A stretch of DNA of 64,000 nt from Flammeovirgaceae bacterium 311 (GTDB taxonomy: Bacteria > Bacteroidota > Bacteroidia > Cytophagales > Cyclobacteriaceae), in assembly GCA_000597885.1 (NCBI GenBank), contig CP004371.1, positions 2,930,501 to 2,994,500 on the forward strand, given 5' to 3'. The stretch's first letter is position 1. Every line of letters begins with the position of its first letter. Positions 7,764-16,565 of the stretch are shown in pieces. Under the pieces are notes generated by a model that did no database searches, was not told the DNA's origin, and saw only the letters and a list, made by a program, of their open reading frames with translations. A program made the position numbers and the translations under genes.

Positions 7764-10142
7764 ATGAATCTGAAATTTTACACCCTGATCGTATTGCTCA
7801 CATGCAGCCTTCAATTGCAGGCCATGGTTGACTGGCAGGCACAATGGATAAGCTTTCCCAATCTTAATCCAGATTCGTATGCTGTGCTGCATTTCCGCAA
7901 CAGCTTTGAGTTAAGCGAAATTCCGGCACGGCTTCCCCTGCTCATTTCTGCCGACATTCGCTATAAGCTCTACATTAACGGAAAGTACCTGGGCCAGGGG
8001 CCTGCCAATAACGATCAGCGGCACTATGTGTATGATGAACATGATATTGCAACATCGCTCCGAAAAGGGAAAAATACGATAGCGGTTACCGTTTTCAGCC
8101 TGGCGGAAATGACTCCGCTCCGCTACGAAACCAGTGGGGCAAAGTTAATTGTACAGGCCAGCAATGATGCGCTGAGCAAGGTATTGAATACTGGCAGCGG
8201 AAACTGGCGTGTGAAACTGAATGAAGCGTACTCGCCCACCCGCAGAGGCAGAGAATTTGAGGTAATAAGCTACTTTGCCATGGGGGGAGGAGAAAAAATA
8301 AAAGCCGACCAATACCCCTGGGGCTGGAAGGAGCAGGGATTTGATGATGCTGGCTGGCCGGTTGCCATGGCAATAGCAAAGGGCGCTAATTACGGACACA
8401 AATATGAGTACGGCGCAGCAGATCTAAGCCTGCAGGCCCGCAGCATTCCCTTCATGGACGAAAGCTTTGAGCAACGGCCGGTTATGAGAAATACACCGGG
8501 CCCTTTAACCAAAGGTTTTGTGACTGCATGGCAAAAAAACAAGCCACTGACGATTCCTGCCAATACCGAAGCCACTCTTTTACTTGACCAGACCTACCTG
8601 ACAAAAGGCCATCCTTATTATACCTTTTCCGGAGGCAGAAATGCCGTGGTAAAGGTTGGTTATGCAGAAACATTATTCGTGGATGTTGAAGAGCATCAGC
8701 AGGGCCACAGAGATGTAGTAGATGGAAAAGAGTTTATTGGCCTTTCTGATATTTACCTACTGGACGGCGGGAAAGACAGAGAATTCTCTACCCTTATTCC
8801 ACGGGTATGGCGCTATATACAGGTAAAAGTTAAAACGGCCGATGAACCTTTAAGCTGGAACAGCTATCAGGCTACAAAATTTATTTATCCTTTCCGGGAA
8901 AATGCATCCTTTGCCTCAAATTTGCCTGTGCATAAGAGCATCTGGAATGTAGGCTGGCGAACAGCCCGCCTTTGTGCTGACGAAACCTATATGGATTGCC
9001 CCTATTATGAGCAGCTGCAATATGTGGGCGATACCCGTATCCAGGCCCTGATCTCCCTGTACGTATCGGGCGATGACCGGCTGATGAAGAATGCCATTAA
9101 CCAATTTGCCAACTCCATCACCGACGAAGGTATTACCCAAAGCCGTTTCCCCTCCAGCTCGCTTCAGTACATTCCGCCCTATTCGCTCTTCTGGGTAAAC
9201 ATGGTGCACGATTACCACATGCACCGGAAAGATGATGCTTTTACTGCTCAATACCTCCATCAGATAACTTCTGTTTTATTATGGTTCGAAACCAGGCTGC
9301 GTGAGGATAAGCTGCTGGGGCCTATGCCCTGGTGGTCGTATGTGGATGTTGTAGATGGCTGGACAAAAGCAAGCCCTCCGGGCTCATGGGAAGGTGGCTC
9401 TTTAATGCTGACTCTACAGTATGTATATGCGCTGCAGGATGCCATTGCCCTGCTTGAGCACCATCAGAAAGACGCCCTGGCAAAGTATTTCTCAGATCTG
9501 AAAAATAGTATTCAGCAGGCTGTGGTGGCAAAAGGCTATAATGCCGACAGCAGGTTATTTGCCGATACGCCCGATCAGGCATCCTACAGCCAGCACACAA
9601 ACATTATGGCCATCCTTACCGACACTGCCCCCATAAACCAGCAAGCTGCCATCTTTGAAAAGATAACCACTGATCCATCAGTAGCCAGAACGAACATCTA
9701 TTTTTCCTTTTACCTGCACAGGGCCGCCCAAAAAACGGGTAATGGCGCTTATTTTTTAAACAACCTGGACATATGGAAAAAGATGCTGAAACAAGGCTTA
9801 ACCACCTTTTCTGAAACCATGCAGCAGACCCGCTCCGACTGCCATGCCTGGAGCGCCAGCCCCAATTACGAATTCCTGAACCTAGTGTGTGGGATCCAGC
9901 CTGCTTCTGCCCATTTCGAATCAATAAGAATTGAGCCTAATCCAGGCAGCCTTCGTAAACTATCGGGCAAAATGCCTCACCCCAAAGGAAGCATAGGAGT
10001 AGATTTCTCCTTTGATAAGAATTCTGTAGCCGGAGAGATAGTGATTCCAGAAAATACACAGGCTACTTTTTACTGGAAAGGAAAAGAGGTGCCGCTGGTA
10101 CAGGGAAAAAATAGTATCAAAATTTCTAATTCCCTGCCCTAG
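7764..10142 (+). CDS. GH78-like alpha-L-rhamnosidase, secreted (copy 1)
   Basis: 792 residues from the ATG at 7764, chosen because it starts a clean signal peptide ('MNLKFYTLIVLLTCSLQLQA') and has AGAAGGG just upstream. The N-terminal half has the beta-sandwich pattern of GH78 ('DIRYKLYINGKYLGQGPAN'), followed by an (alpha/alpha)6 barrel. The catalytic motif 'DCPYYEQLQYVGD' gives D411, E416 and D423, with the same +5/+12 spacing as the catalytic D-E-D set of Bacillus RhaB. The Glu of 'TTFSE' (residue 684) stands where the proposed catalytic base lies, about 268 residues further on. The expected role is removal of alpha-L-rhamnose (or a related sugar) from glycans in the periplasm. It has a close paralogue on the other strand (16566-18947). 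Its own leader element and a convergent terminator show it is a single-gene unit. Confidence 0.85.
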   Translation: MNLKFYTLIVLLTCSLQLQAMVDWQAQWISFPNLNPDSYAVLHFRNSFELSEIPARLPLLISADIRYKLYINGKYLGQGPANNDQRHYVYDEHDIATSLRKGKNTIAVTVFSLAEMTPLRYETSGAKLIVQASNDALSKVLNTGSGNWRVKLNEAYSPTRRGREFEVISYFAMGGGEKIKADQYPWGWKEQGFDDAGWPVAMAIAKGANYGHKYEYGAADLSLQARSIPFMDESFEQRPVMRNTPGPLTKGFVTAWQKNKPLTIPANTEATLLLDQTYLTKGHPYYTFSGGRNAVVKVGYAETLFVDVEEHQQGHRDVVDGKEFIGLSDIYLLDGGKDREFSTLIPRVWRYIQVKVKTADEPLSWNSYQATKFIYPFRENASFASNLPVHKSIWNVGWRTARLCADETYMDCPYYEQLQYVGDTRIQALISLYVSGDDRLMKNAINQFANSITDEGITQSRFPSSSLQYIPPYSLFWVNMVHDYHMHRKDDAFTAQYLHQITSVLLWFETRLREDKLLGPMPWWSYVDVVDGWTKASPPGSWEGGSLMLTLQYVYALQDAIALLEHHQKDALAKYFSDLKNSIQQAVVAKGYNADSRLFADTPDQASYSQHTNIMAILTDTAPINQQAAIFEKITTDPSVARTNIYFSFYLHRAAQKTGNGAYFLNNLDIWKKMLKQGLTTFSETMQQTRSDCHAWSASPNYEFLNLVCGIQPASAHFESIRIEPNPGSLRKLSGKMPHPKGSIGVDFSFDKNSVAGEIVIPENTQATFYWKGKEVPLVQGKNSIKISNSLP

Positions 10143-10218
10143 GGTTCTATCCTGGCAGAGGCAGAAAACCCCTGCTGCTGCACGCATAGATGCCAGGTTG
10201 CTTCACTACGGTAGCAAA

Positions 10219-10287
10219 TAAGGCCGGCGGAAATATAAAACTGCCTAGAATTATTACCCAGAGCAGTTTTATTTTCCGCCGGCCTTA
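10219..10287. terminator. Large bidirectional terminator
   Basis: An about 24-bp nearly perfect stem (TAAGGCCGGCGGAAAAT-type arms, one base bulged) lies between the convergent GH78-like and Gfo/Idh genes. A/T-rich outer arms allow termination in both directions. Confidence 0.75.
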
Positions 10288-10399
10288 CATAAACCGGAAT
10301 GAATCATATTTAAGGCATTTCCGACTACTAATGCAGTAGCATTACATTACCTGAATGTTTTTATACCAGCAAGATAAAAGAAGCTAAAGGTATGCACAC

Positions 10400-11737
10400 T
10401 TATACCACAGGCTCCCAGCCCGGGGCATATTCACGTCTCCACATTTTCATGGCTTCTGCGTCATTTAAAATATGCCCGTTCTTCTGGTCTATATGGAGGG
10501 TTCTGCCAACTTCCTGGGAAATATTTCCATAATGACACAGCAGGCTGGTAATGGCTGCTTCATCTATCGGAGAATTAAGTTTTTCAGAATTCCGGATCGC
10601 ATTCACAAAATTGGTCATGTGATAATTATCCAAAGCGCCCTCGCCTGCGGTATTGGTGGTGGCACTGCTGTGCTCTTCCTTTATCTCTTTTACCAGCGTT
10701 CCCTTCTGATCAAAGACCTGGTAAACATTCCGGTCTACCAATACGGTGCCGTCAGTGCCGTGTATGGTAGCACCCCTGCCCCTATCGTAATAATTAAATC
10801 CGTTGCAGCTCTTTCCTTCCCAGGTGATCATTTTATTGTCGGCATATTCATAGCTCACTACCTGGGTATCGTAGAACTCCCAGTCATCATTATAGTGGAA
10901 CCTGCCGCCTGATGATTTTACCCGCTCGGGAATATCTACCCCCAGCGCCCAGCGGCAAATATCTATCTCGTGGGTACCGTTGTTATGTATCTCGCCGGTG
11001 CCGTAATTCCAGAACCAGTGCCAGTTGTAGTGCACCAGGTTATCCTGGTAGTCCTGCCTTGGTGCCGGCCCCTGCCACAGCTCCCAGTTGAGCCAGTCTG
11101 GCACAGCCACTTTTTTGCCTATACCAATAGAGCCCCGGTTATTGCTGTACCAGGCTTTGCCAAAATAAGGCGTGCCAATAATGCCCTCCCGGATTTCTTT
11201 TACGGCCTGAATGGAAGTAGGGGCAGAGCGCTGCTGATTACCCATTTGTATCACCCTGCCTGTTTTTTTCTGCACTGCCACCAGCAGTTCCCCTTCATAG
11301 GGATTATGGCTGCAGGGTTTCTCTACATACACATGCTTTCCTGCTTGGGCAGCCATAATAGCCATGGGAGCATGCCAGTGCTCCGGGGTGGCAATGGCTA
11401 CAGCATCAAAATCTTTTTTTTCGATCAGGGAGCGAAAATCTACAATGGCTTTAGGCTTTTTCCCGCCTCCATCCTGCACCATTTTACTTACCCCGTTCAA
11501 CACCCTGGAATCTACATCGCAGATGTAGCCAATGCTGGTATTAGGCGATGCCATGGCAGATTTCACGAGGGCTTTTCCCCTGTTGTTGATACCGGCCACA
11601 GCAAAATTAACCCTATCGTTTGCACCAATGATACGGGCATAGCTGCTTGCCGGAAAAGCCATAGCACCTAAAGAGATGCCTGCAGTTCCTAAGACTGCTT
11701 TTCTGAGAAAATCCCGGCGGGAATTATTAGCTTTCAT
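10400..11737 (-). CDS. Tat-exported Gfo/Idh/MocA-family sugar oxidoreductase
   Basis: 445 residues. The N-terminus carries a twin-arginine signal ('NNSRRDFLRKAVLGTAG'), so the protein would be folded with its nicotinamide cofactor before export. A Rossmann domain follows ('VNFAVAGINNRGKALV'), then 'VYVEKPCSHNPYEGE' with the EKP lysine typical of the family, and the C-terminal substrate domain with 'GEIHNNGTHEIDICRWALG', which supplies the catalytic His/Asp region. Family members oxidise a sugar hydroxyl, often at C3, or use a bound NAD redox cycle to cleave glycosides (GH109). It lies 6 bases downstream of the double DUF1080 gene. That pairing fits oxidation of a glycoside to a 3-keto form followed by DUF1080-catalysed cleavage. 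The substrate is unknown. Confidence 0.9.
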   Translation of the reverse strand: MKANNSRRDFLRKAVLGTAGISLGAMAFPASSYARIIGANDRVNFAVAGINNRGKALVKSAMASPNTSIGYICDVDSRVLNGVSKMVQDGGGKKPKAIVDFRSLIEKKDFDAVAIATPEHWHAPMAIMAAQAGKHVYVEKPCSHNPYEGELLVAVQKKTGRVIQMGNQQRSAPTSIQAVKEIREGIIGTPYFGKAWYSNNRGSIGIGKKVAVPDWLNWELWQGPAPRQDYQDNLVHYNWHWFWNYGTGEIHNNGTHEIDICRWALGVDIPERVKSSGGRFHYNDDWEFYDTQVVSYEYADNKMITWEGKSCNGFNYYDRGRGATIHGTDGTVLVDRNVYQVFDQKGTLVKEIKEEHSSATTNTAGEGALDNYHMTNFVNAIRNSEKLNSPIDEAAITSLLCHYGNISQEVGRTLHIDQKNGHILNDAEAMKMWRREYAPGWEPVV

Positions 11738-11743
11738 ATTCGT

Positions 11744-13165
11744 TTACTTATTGGCTTGTTGCTTATCCAGTTCCTTGATTTTAATGCTTCTGAAAGCCAC
11801 GGTATTGCCATGGTCCTGGAGCAGTATATGGCCCTTTTCGGCCATGCCGAAATTCTTCCAGTCTTTGTACTTACTGATTGCCACCAGATCCTTAAACTCC
11901 TGCGAGCCTCTATCATATTCCAGTACCTTCACCCCGTTTAGCCAGTGTTCTACTGTATTATCTGGATTAACAACCAGGCGGGCCCTGTTCCATTCTCCGA
12001 TGGGCTTCAGGAAGCGGTCCTGCTTTTCGGCAGTTTTCAGATCATATAAGGAGGCCAGGGTACGGTTGCCGTCGCGGCCCATCTTAGCATCGGGATGATT
12101 CTTATCATCCAGGATTTGATATTCCAGGCCTATGGCGGATGCATTTTTCACCTCTTCCTCTTCGGTTACAAAATACTTGATGCCACTGTTGGCACCTTCG
12201 GTTAGCTTAAACTCTAGCTGCAGGTCAAAGGCACCATATTCTTTTTCTGTTACAATGTCGCCACCGTTCACTGATTCTCCTCCGCCCGATTCCAGCACCC
12301 TTAGCTCTCCGTTCTGGATTTCCCAGCCACCTTCAGGAAAACTGGCTTTGTGTGCTCCTCTCCATCCAATGGTAGTTTTGCCATCCCACAGCAAACTCCA
12401 GCCCTGTTCCTTTTCCTTTTCGGTGAGGGAGTTGGGAATCAGGTTTACTACAAAAGCATCATGCCCCTGCTGGTGGGCAAGCCCTTCTGTTTTGATGCGG
12501 ATGTTGCGCCATTTTATCTCTTTGCCTGCATCTTTATCGTCATAGATAGAATGTACCTGCAGGGCAATGATCCCGGATGGGGTCATATCATCTACCAGGT
12601 GTGCCACTGGCACACCATTCACCCATGTTCTGATGTCATTTCCGAGGGCCTCTATCCTGGCTTTGTTCCATTCTCCTATTTTTAGAGCAGACTTGGCCTC
12701 TTCATTCAGAGAAAGCGGATAAAGCCACATGCGTCTGGCCTCATCGTAGATACCACCGGTCCAGTTTCTTTCAGAAGGATCAAGCTCAAACTGATAGCCA
12801 TGCACCCTTCCCTCCATGATGGCAGGATCGGAAATACTCCGGAATTGCATACCGCTGTTAATATCCGGATGCATCATAAACTCCAGCTCCAGAATAAAAT
12901 CGCCATAGGGCTGATCGGTGGCTAAAAAACTGTTTGGCGAACCGGAAACAGTGGTTCCAACAATTGCGCCATCTTCCACTTTATAAGGAGCTGTTCCGTT
13001 TACCTGATTCCATCCTGTAAGGTCTGTGCCATTGAACAGCGGGGTCCAGCCTTCTTCTTCGGCACCAGCCTGCTCCTGACTCACCTGGCATGCCTGGAAA
13101 GAGAAGAAAAGGCTGAAAAGCACTAAAGAAAGGGGTAAAGCGGGTAAGTGTAATTTTTTATTCAT
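11744..13165 (-). CDS. Lipoprotein with two tandem DUF1080 (3-keto-disaccharide hydrolase) domains
   Basis: 473 residues. The signal peptide ends in a lipobox ('FFSFQAC'), so it is membrane-anchored. Two complete DUF1080 (PF06439, '3-keto-disaccharide hydrolase') jelly-roll domains follow. Domain 1 (~40-235) has 'WTPLFNGTDLTGWNQV' and 'MHPDINSGMQFRS'; domain 2 (~255-465) has 'WSLLWDGKTTIGWRGA' and 'LTEGANSGIKYFV'. Characterised members cleave glycosides already oxidised to the 3-keto form by elimination or hydrolysis. The gene starts the two-gene operon with the Gfo/Idh oxidoreductase, which could make the keto substrate. Two domains in one chain may act on two linkages, or one may only bind. 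Its 5' leader carries a 15-bp tandem repeat. Confidence 0.88.
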   Translation of the reverse strand: MNKKLHLPALPLSLVLFSLFFSFQACQVSQEQAGAEEEGWTPLFNGTDLTGWNQVNGTAPYKVEDGAIVGTTVSGSPNSFLATDQPYGDFILELEFMMHPDINSGMQFRSISDPAIMEGRVHGYQFELDPSERNWTGGIYDEARRMWLYPLSLNEEAKSALKIGEWNKARIEALGNDIRTWVNGVPVAHLVDDMTPSGIIALQVHSIYDDKDAGKEIKWRNIRIKTEGLAHQQGHDAFVVNLIPNSLTEKEKEQGWSLLWDGKTTIGWRGAHKASFPEGGWEIQNGELRVLESGGGESVNGGDIVTEKEYGAFDLQLEFKLTEGANSGIKYFVTEEEEVKNASAIGLEYQILDDKNHPDAKMGRDGNRTLASLYDLKTAEKQDRFLKPIGEWNRARLVVNPDNTVEHWLNGVKVLEYDRGSQEFKDLVAISKYKDWKNFGMAEKGHILLQDHGNTVAFRSIKIKELDKQQANK

Positions 13166-13245
13166 TGCGCTGATTCTGGTATAGATGAATTATATAATCT
13201 GCAAAAACTGTGGCCGGTAGCTTTGGCTTCACCCCCCGCAGGGAA

Positions 13246-13305
13246 CCACTCCGGATGGAGCCGCTCCGGATGGAGCCGCTCCGGATGGAGCCGCTCCGGA
13301 TGGAG
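13246..13305. repeat. Four tandem copies of a 15-bp repeat
   Basis: The unit CCGCTCCGGATGGAG occurs three times exactly, preceded by one copy with a single change (CCACTCCGGATGGAG). It lies 81-140 bases upstream of the DUF1080 gene start, in its likely 5' leader. Each unit contains the palindrome CTCCGGA/TCCGGA core, so stem-loops or a repeated protein-binding site are possible. Confidence 0.9.
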
Positions 13306-13502
13306 TTGTTACGGTGAAGCCTGTCAAAGCAGTAAAAAAAGCTAATGGGAAGCATGCCATACTGTAAGCCTACAATCCTGATCAAGGTACATTATGCTTT
13401 ATTACGCTGGTTGCAAACCTGCTATTCTTTAATTTAAAAAGTAATAAACTTCATCGGGAATACCTATCCACATTCTAAAATTCAGCTGTATTCTTCATAA
13501 AG

Positions 13503-13535
13503 ATGCCTCACCAATAAATTCGGTGAGGCATTTTT
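13503..13535. terminator. Hairpin terminator between the esterase gene and the DUF1080 leader
   Basis: A perfect 10-bp stem (ATGCCTCACC / GGTGAGGCAT) with a 9-base loop is followed by five T on the plus strand; on the minus strand the tail is CTTTATG, weaker. It lies about 225 bases beyond the stop of the leftward esterase gene, so it could end the long leftward operon by readthrough. Confidence 0.6.
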
Positions 13536-13686
13536 GAAATACTACACTTAACCAAACCAATCAACTTTAAACTTCTGCCTCTGCACCAAAACAGGTTTCA
13601 GAGAAATATCTTTCATCCTATATAGAATGTGTAAAACAGTACTTAATAAACTTTTATTGAATATAGGGGATCTCTGTTTTTAATCT

Positions 13687-13698
13687 GTTCTGTACTGT
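13687..13698 (-). promoter_or_regulatory. Recurrent PUL leader element, copy 2
   Basis: On the minus strand it reads ACAGTACAGAAC, 10 of 12 matches to the consensus, preceded by CCAT as in the SusC copy. It is unusually far (about 520 bases) from the DUF1080 start, with a hairpin in between, so its target promoter is uncertain. Confidence 0.35.
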
Positions 13699-13759
13699 AT
13701 GGTATGCTTGTGATTCTTTTTCAGCATCAACAGTTAAGTACTTTTTTTATCTGTGCTCC

Positions 13760-14731
13760 CTAATCTTTCAAAGATAAAAACCACTTCATCAGTGCTTCCT
13801 GGTAGTCGCCTTTATAAGAATGTCCTACTCCAGCCTGCTCCTCCCAGCGAACATTTACTCCCTCCTGCTGCAGGTGGTCTCTTAGTGTTCGGTTATTTTC
13901 TGCCCACCTTTCCGTTTCTCCCCAAGTCATCCAGACTGGCAGGTTTTTCAGCTTTTTAACCTCTTCAGGCGTAGATTTCATAATGCCGGAGTAAATCCCC
14001 AGGGCTGTCCACCGATCCGGGGTCTCCAGTGCCATAAGGTAAGCTCCCTTTCCTCCCATGGAAAAGCCATATACATACTGCCTGTCAGGGTCGGTGGTAA
14101 ACAGCGCATCAAAATCTGCAAGGCTTTCCTTAATATCGGTAAAGGCTATGCCATTATATCCTTTGTCCCCTCTTCCCCAGGGATAGATCATGAACCCATC
14201 CCTGCGGTACATTTGTGCAGTACCCGCAGCCTCTTCAGGTTTCAGGTAATGGTACAGCATTTTCCAGGGCGGGTTGTTTGAGCCTCCTCCACTGCCATGC
14301 AATTCCATATAAAGGGGATAATCTTTTTTTTCAGAGCTAAAATCCCGGGGCAGGAATAACCAATAATAACTGTTTTTACCATCGGCAGGAGACTGGTAAG
14401 CCATAATCAGGGGTCGTGGCTTTTGTAAATAAGTTTGCCAGTTTTTCCCGTCGCCTTTAAAAAATTCCAGCACCTCAGCCACCGACTGCAAATCCTTTTC
14501 CTCCATTGAAAATCCATGGGTGGTATCCAGTGTCATCAGGGCCAGGGACTCAAAATGCCTTTTCAGCAGTGGGTTCTGCTCTTTTTTTGCAAGCTGCCGC
14601 AGCTGCGCAACAAGTGTGGCAACCACTTTTTCCCGGGGTGTTGCCTGGGCTGCCCCGGCAGGAGGCTGGCAACTAAAACAACAGAAGATAATTATCAAAA
14701 ACAGGCTTTGCCTGAATGTATGATGGGTCAT
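13760..14731 (-). CDS. Secreted alpha/beta-hydrolase (esterase/PHB-depolymerase-like) lipoprotein
   Basis: 323 residues from the ATG at 14731, chosen because it opens a signal peptide with lipobox-like 'IIIFCCFSC'; an upstream ATG at 14788 adds 19 charged residues and is less likely. The hydrolase domain (~130-320) shows an oxyanion region 'YMELHGSGGGSN', the nucleophile elbow 'YGFSMGGKGAY' and a catalytic His in 'GVGHSYKGDY'. This pattern matches feruloyl/acetyl esterases and PHB-depolymerase-like enzymes. It is the last gene of the leftward operon that begins with the O-acetylesterase at 22431, so removal of an acyl group from the glycan is likely. The natural ester is unknown. Confidence 0.8.
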   Translation of the reverse strand: MTHHTFRQSLFLIIIFCCFSCQPPAGAAQATPREKVVATLVAQLRQLAKKEQNPLLKRHFESLALMTLDTTHGFSMEEKDLQSVAEVLEFFKGDGKNWQTYLQKPRPLIMAYQSPADGKNSYYWLFLPRDFSSEKKDYPLYMELHGSGGGSNNPPWKMLYHYLKPEEAAGTAQMYRRDGFMIYPWGRGDKGYNGIAFTDIKESLADFDALFTTDPDRQYVYGFSMGGKGAYLMALETPDRWTALGIYSGIMKSTPEEVKKLKNLPVWMTWGETERWAENNRTLRDHLQQEGVNVRWEEQAGVGHSYKGDYQEALMKWFLSLKD

Positions 14732-14827
14732 AAGGGTGGATCTTTTTTTTTCCAAAGCCAAAACAATTTTTCTATGAAGGCGCCTCACAAAAGCCTGGTG
14801 CTAAAGTACAGTACGTGCTTTAGCTGC

Positions 14828-16495
14828 CTATTCCAAACGTTGCTTACCGGCTAATAAAACTTGCTTCAGCCTGTCATAGGGAAGCGCCTGAAGGGGGATC
14901 TTCTGGTCGATGGCAAGAGAGGCAGCTGTGGCAGCAGATTGCCCCAGCACCATAAAAACGGGTTCCATGCGGATAGAGCCAAAGGCCATGTGGGTAGAAC
15001 TTAAGCATACCGGAACCAGCAAATTAGTGCACTCCGTTGCTTTTGGAATAATGGAGCGGTAGCTGATGGGATAAGGACCTGCCACTCCTGCCTGAACATT
15101 TCCCTCGTTTTGTACATAACCGTTGGCATCTATGTAGCGCTGTACATGGTGTGAGTCCATTCCGTATGCCGCTAACCCTACCGGGTCTTCTGCCACCTCC
15201 AGGCGTTCGCCGTGTTTTTGTGTCATCACATAATCACTGATCATGCGTCTGGCCTCCCGAATGTAAAGTTGCTGCTGCCAGCCATCAGCCCGCTCATACT
15301 CATCCTTACTGGTTCCCCAGCGCGAAACCTCCTGCCTTATCTGTTCTGGAATTCTTGGATGATAGGCCAGAGACCACATCAGGCCCTTCTGATAGTTTCT
15401 GTGTGCTTCAATAATTTTTTCCCTTTCCTCGTAAGAGCCTTCGGGATAATTGTAATTCTGGCCTATAAAATCGGTGGAAAAGCCATGATTGTTGTTGGTA
15501 TCTGTTTTGCGGTTAGGCATACTGGAATTGATCCACGGAATTTTCGTCTCCCCTGCCTCGTAATTTCTGAAAAGCAGCTCATAATTCTGCTCGTTATAAT
15601 CTGCAGGTTTTTCAAACGGAATGCGGTTTTCAGGATGATCTGTAAGCGTCATACGGAAACCGTATGCCTGTATCCTTTTATCCCCGTTCCCTTCTAATCC
15701 CGGCCCATCAGTGTCTATATAAGGCAGTACTCCACTTGATTTATCACCTTTCACCACATAAGGATCCACAGCCTGCACAAAATTATGGTTACGTGCATTA
15801 TGAGATATTCCATTCCTTAAAGTCAGGTTTATATTATTAGCCTGAACGCCATTCAGGGATTCGCCATACTGCTCATTAGACTCACGTCCGTACGTATAGC
15901 TAACCCCTGCTGCTGCCATCAGGTCTCCTTCGTAGGTGGCATCTATGAACATCTTAGCCCTGTACACTTCTCCACTTTCCATCTCTATCTGTGTGATAGC
16001 AGTGCCATTTTTAATAACGCCCTCTTCCCGGTTCAGCCGTTTTCCATACACAAGCTTAACTTTTTCAGCGGCCAGCATATCATGAAACACTTTCAGGGCT
16101 GCCGATGGCTCAAAGGTCCACATGGTGCTTTCGCCTTCTTCGGTACGGGTTTGCCCGCCATCTTTATATTCCTCTTTTTTTTGCCATTTCCAGTTGGCCG
16201 GGTCGTCGTAGTATTTTTTAATGTTCTGGTAAAACTCCCTGGAAATTCCTCCAACAGCCTGTTTGTTGCCAATATCTGTCTGACCCAGCCCGCCGGTGCT
16301 TAAGCCCCCAATTCTTTGCGAAGGCTCAATCAGCAATACACTTTTACCCATTCTGGAACTTTGAATGGCTGCTACAATGCCAGCTGAAGTACCGCCATAA
16401 ATAACAATATCATATTTAGATGTTTTTGCCCGTTGTGCAAACACAGAAGAGGCAAAGGCAAACAGGCATGCCATCAAAAGCATAGATTTTCTCAT
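14828..16495 (-). CDS. Secreted FAD-dependent oxidoreductase (PF12831 type)
   Basis: 555 residues with a signal peptide ('[15 protein letters not shown]'). A dinucleotide-binding motif follows at ~30-55 ('[18 protein letters not shown]...VLLIEP'), then '[16 protein letters not shown]' and a distal FAD-contact region with '[19 protein letters not shown]'. This is the FAD_oxidored family found in many Bacteroidota PULs and often misnamed 'xanthan lyase'. The reaction is not known. In this operon, between the GH78-like and esterase genes, it could oxidise a sugar hydroxyl, or take part with the exported Gfo/Idh enzyme and the DUF1080 protein in an oxidative cleavage route; that link is inference. 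Its start lies 70 bases after the GH78-like stop. Confidence 0.82.
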   Translation of the reverse strand: MRKSMLLMACLFAFASSVFAQRAKTSKYDIVIYGGTSAGIVAAIQSSRMGKSVLLIEPSQRIGGLSTGGLGQTDIGNKQAVGGISREFYQNIKKYYDDPANWKWQKKEEYKDGGQTRTEEGESTMWTFEPSAALKVFHDMLAAEKVKLVYGKRLNREEGVIKNGTAITQIEMESGEVYRAKMFIDATYEGDLMAAAGVSYTYGRESNEQYGESLNGVQANNINLTLRNGISHNARNHNFVQAVDPYVVKGDKSSGVLPYIDTDGPGLEGNGDKRIQAYGFRMTLTDHPENRIPFEKPADYNEQNYELLFRNYEAGETKIPWINSSMPNRKTDTNNNHGFSTDFIGQNYNYPEGSYEEREKIIEAHRNYQKGLMWSLAYHPRIPEQIRQEVSRWGTSKDEYERADGWQQQLYIREARRMISDYVMTQKHGERLEVAEDPVGLAAYGMDSHHVQRYIDANGYVQNEGNVQAGVAGPYPISYRSIIPKATECTNLLVPVCLSSTHMAFGSIRMEPVFMVLGQSAATAASLAIDQKIPLQALPYDRLKQVLLAGKQRLE

Positions 16496-16565
16496 ATATC
16501 TGCAAGTAATAATTTTTGGGTGCTGCCCAGTAAAAATGAAGAATCGTATTCTCCAGAGGCTTTAC

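Larger units (their letters stand above)
13166..13759. other. Intergenic leader of the DUF1080 operon
   Basis: 594 bases without a credible gene. From left to right it contains four tandem 15-bp repeats (13246-13305), a half-match to the PUL leader element (ATACTGTA at 13359-13366), a strong hairpin (13503-13535) and a leader element copy (13687-13698). Translation of the repeat strand yields short SIRSG repeats, but that frame lacks a good start and overlaps the DUF1080 start. Confidence 0.55.

Noticed and set aside
13246-13305. CRISPR array
   Set aside because: The repeats are directly adjacent with no spacers, 15 bp long and only four copies; no cas genes.
13359-13370. Leader element copy close to the DUF1080 gene (ATACTGTAAGCC)
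   Set aside because: Only half of the direct repeat is present; kept as a note in the region entry.
13158-13385. Minus-strand open frame with SIRSG repeats over the 15-bp tandem repeat
   Set aside because: It needs a TTG start, overlaps the DUF1080 start and owes its openness to the tandem repeat; no signal or domain.
14806-14818. Further copy of the PUL leader element (GTACAGTACGTGC)
   Set aside because: It is in the opposite orientation to the neighbouring gene, lies inside an operon and differs at several core positions.
14828-16495. Xanthan lyase, a common database label for this protein type
   Set aside because: The sequence has an FAD-binding Rossmann motif and no polysaccharide lyase fold, so the lyase label is not justified.
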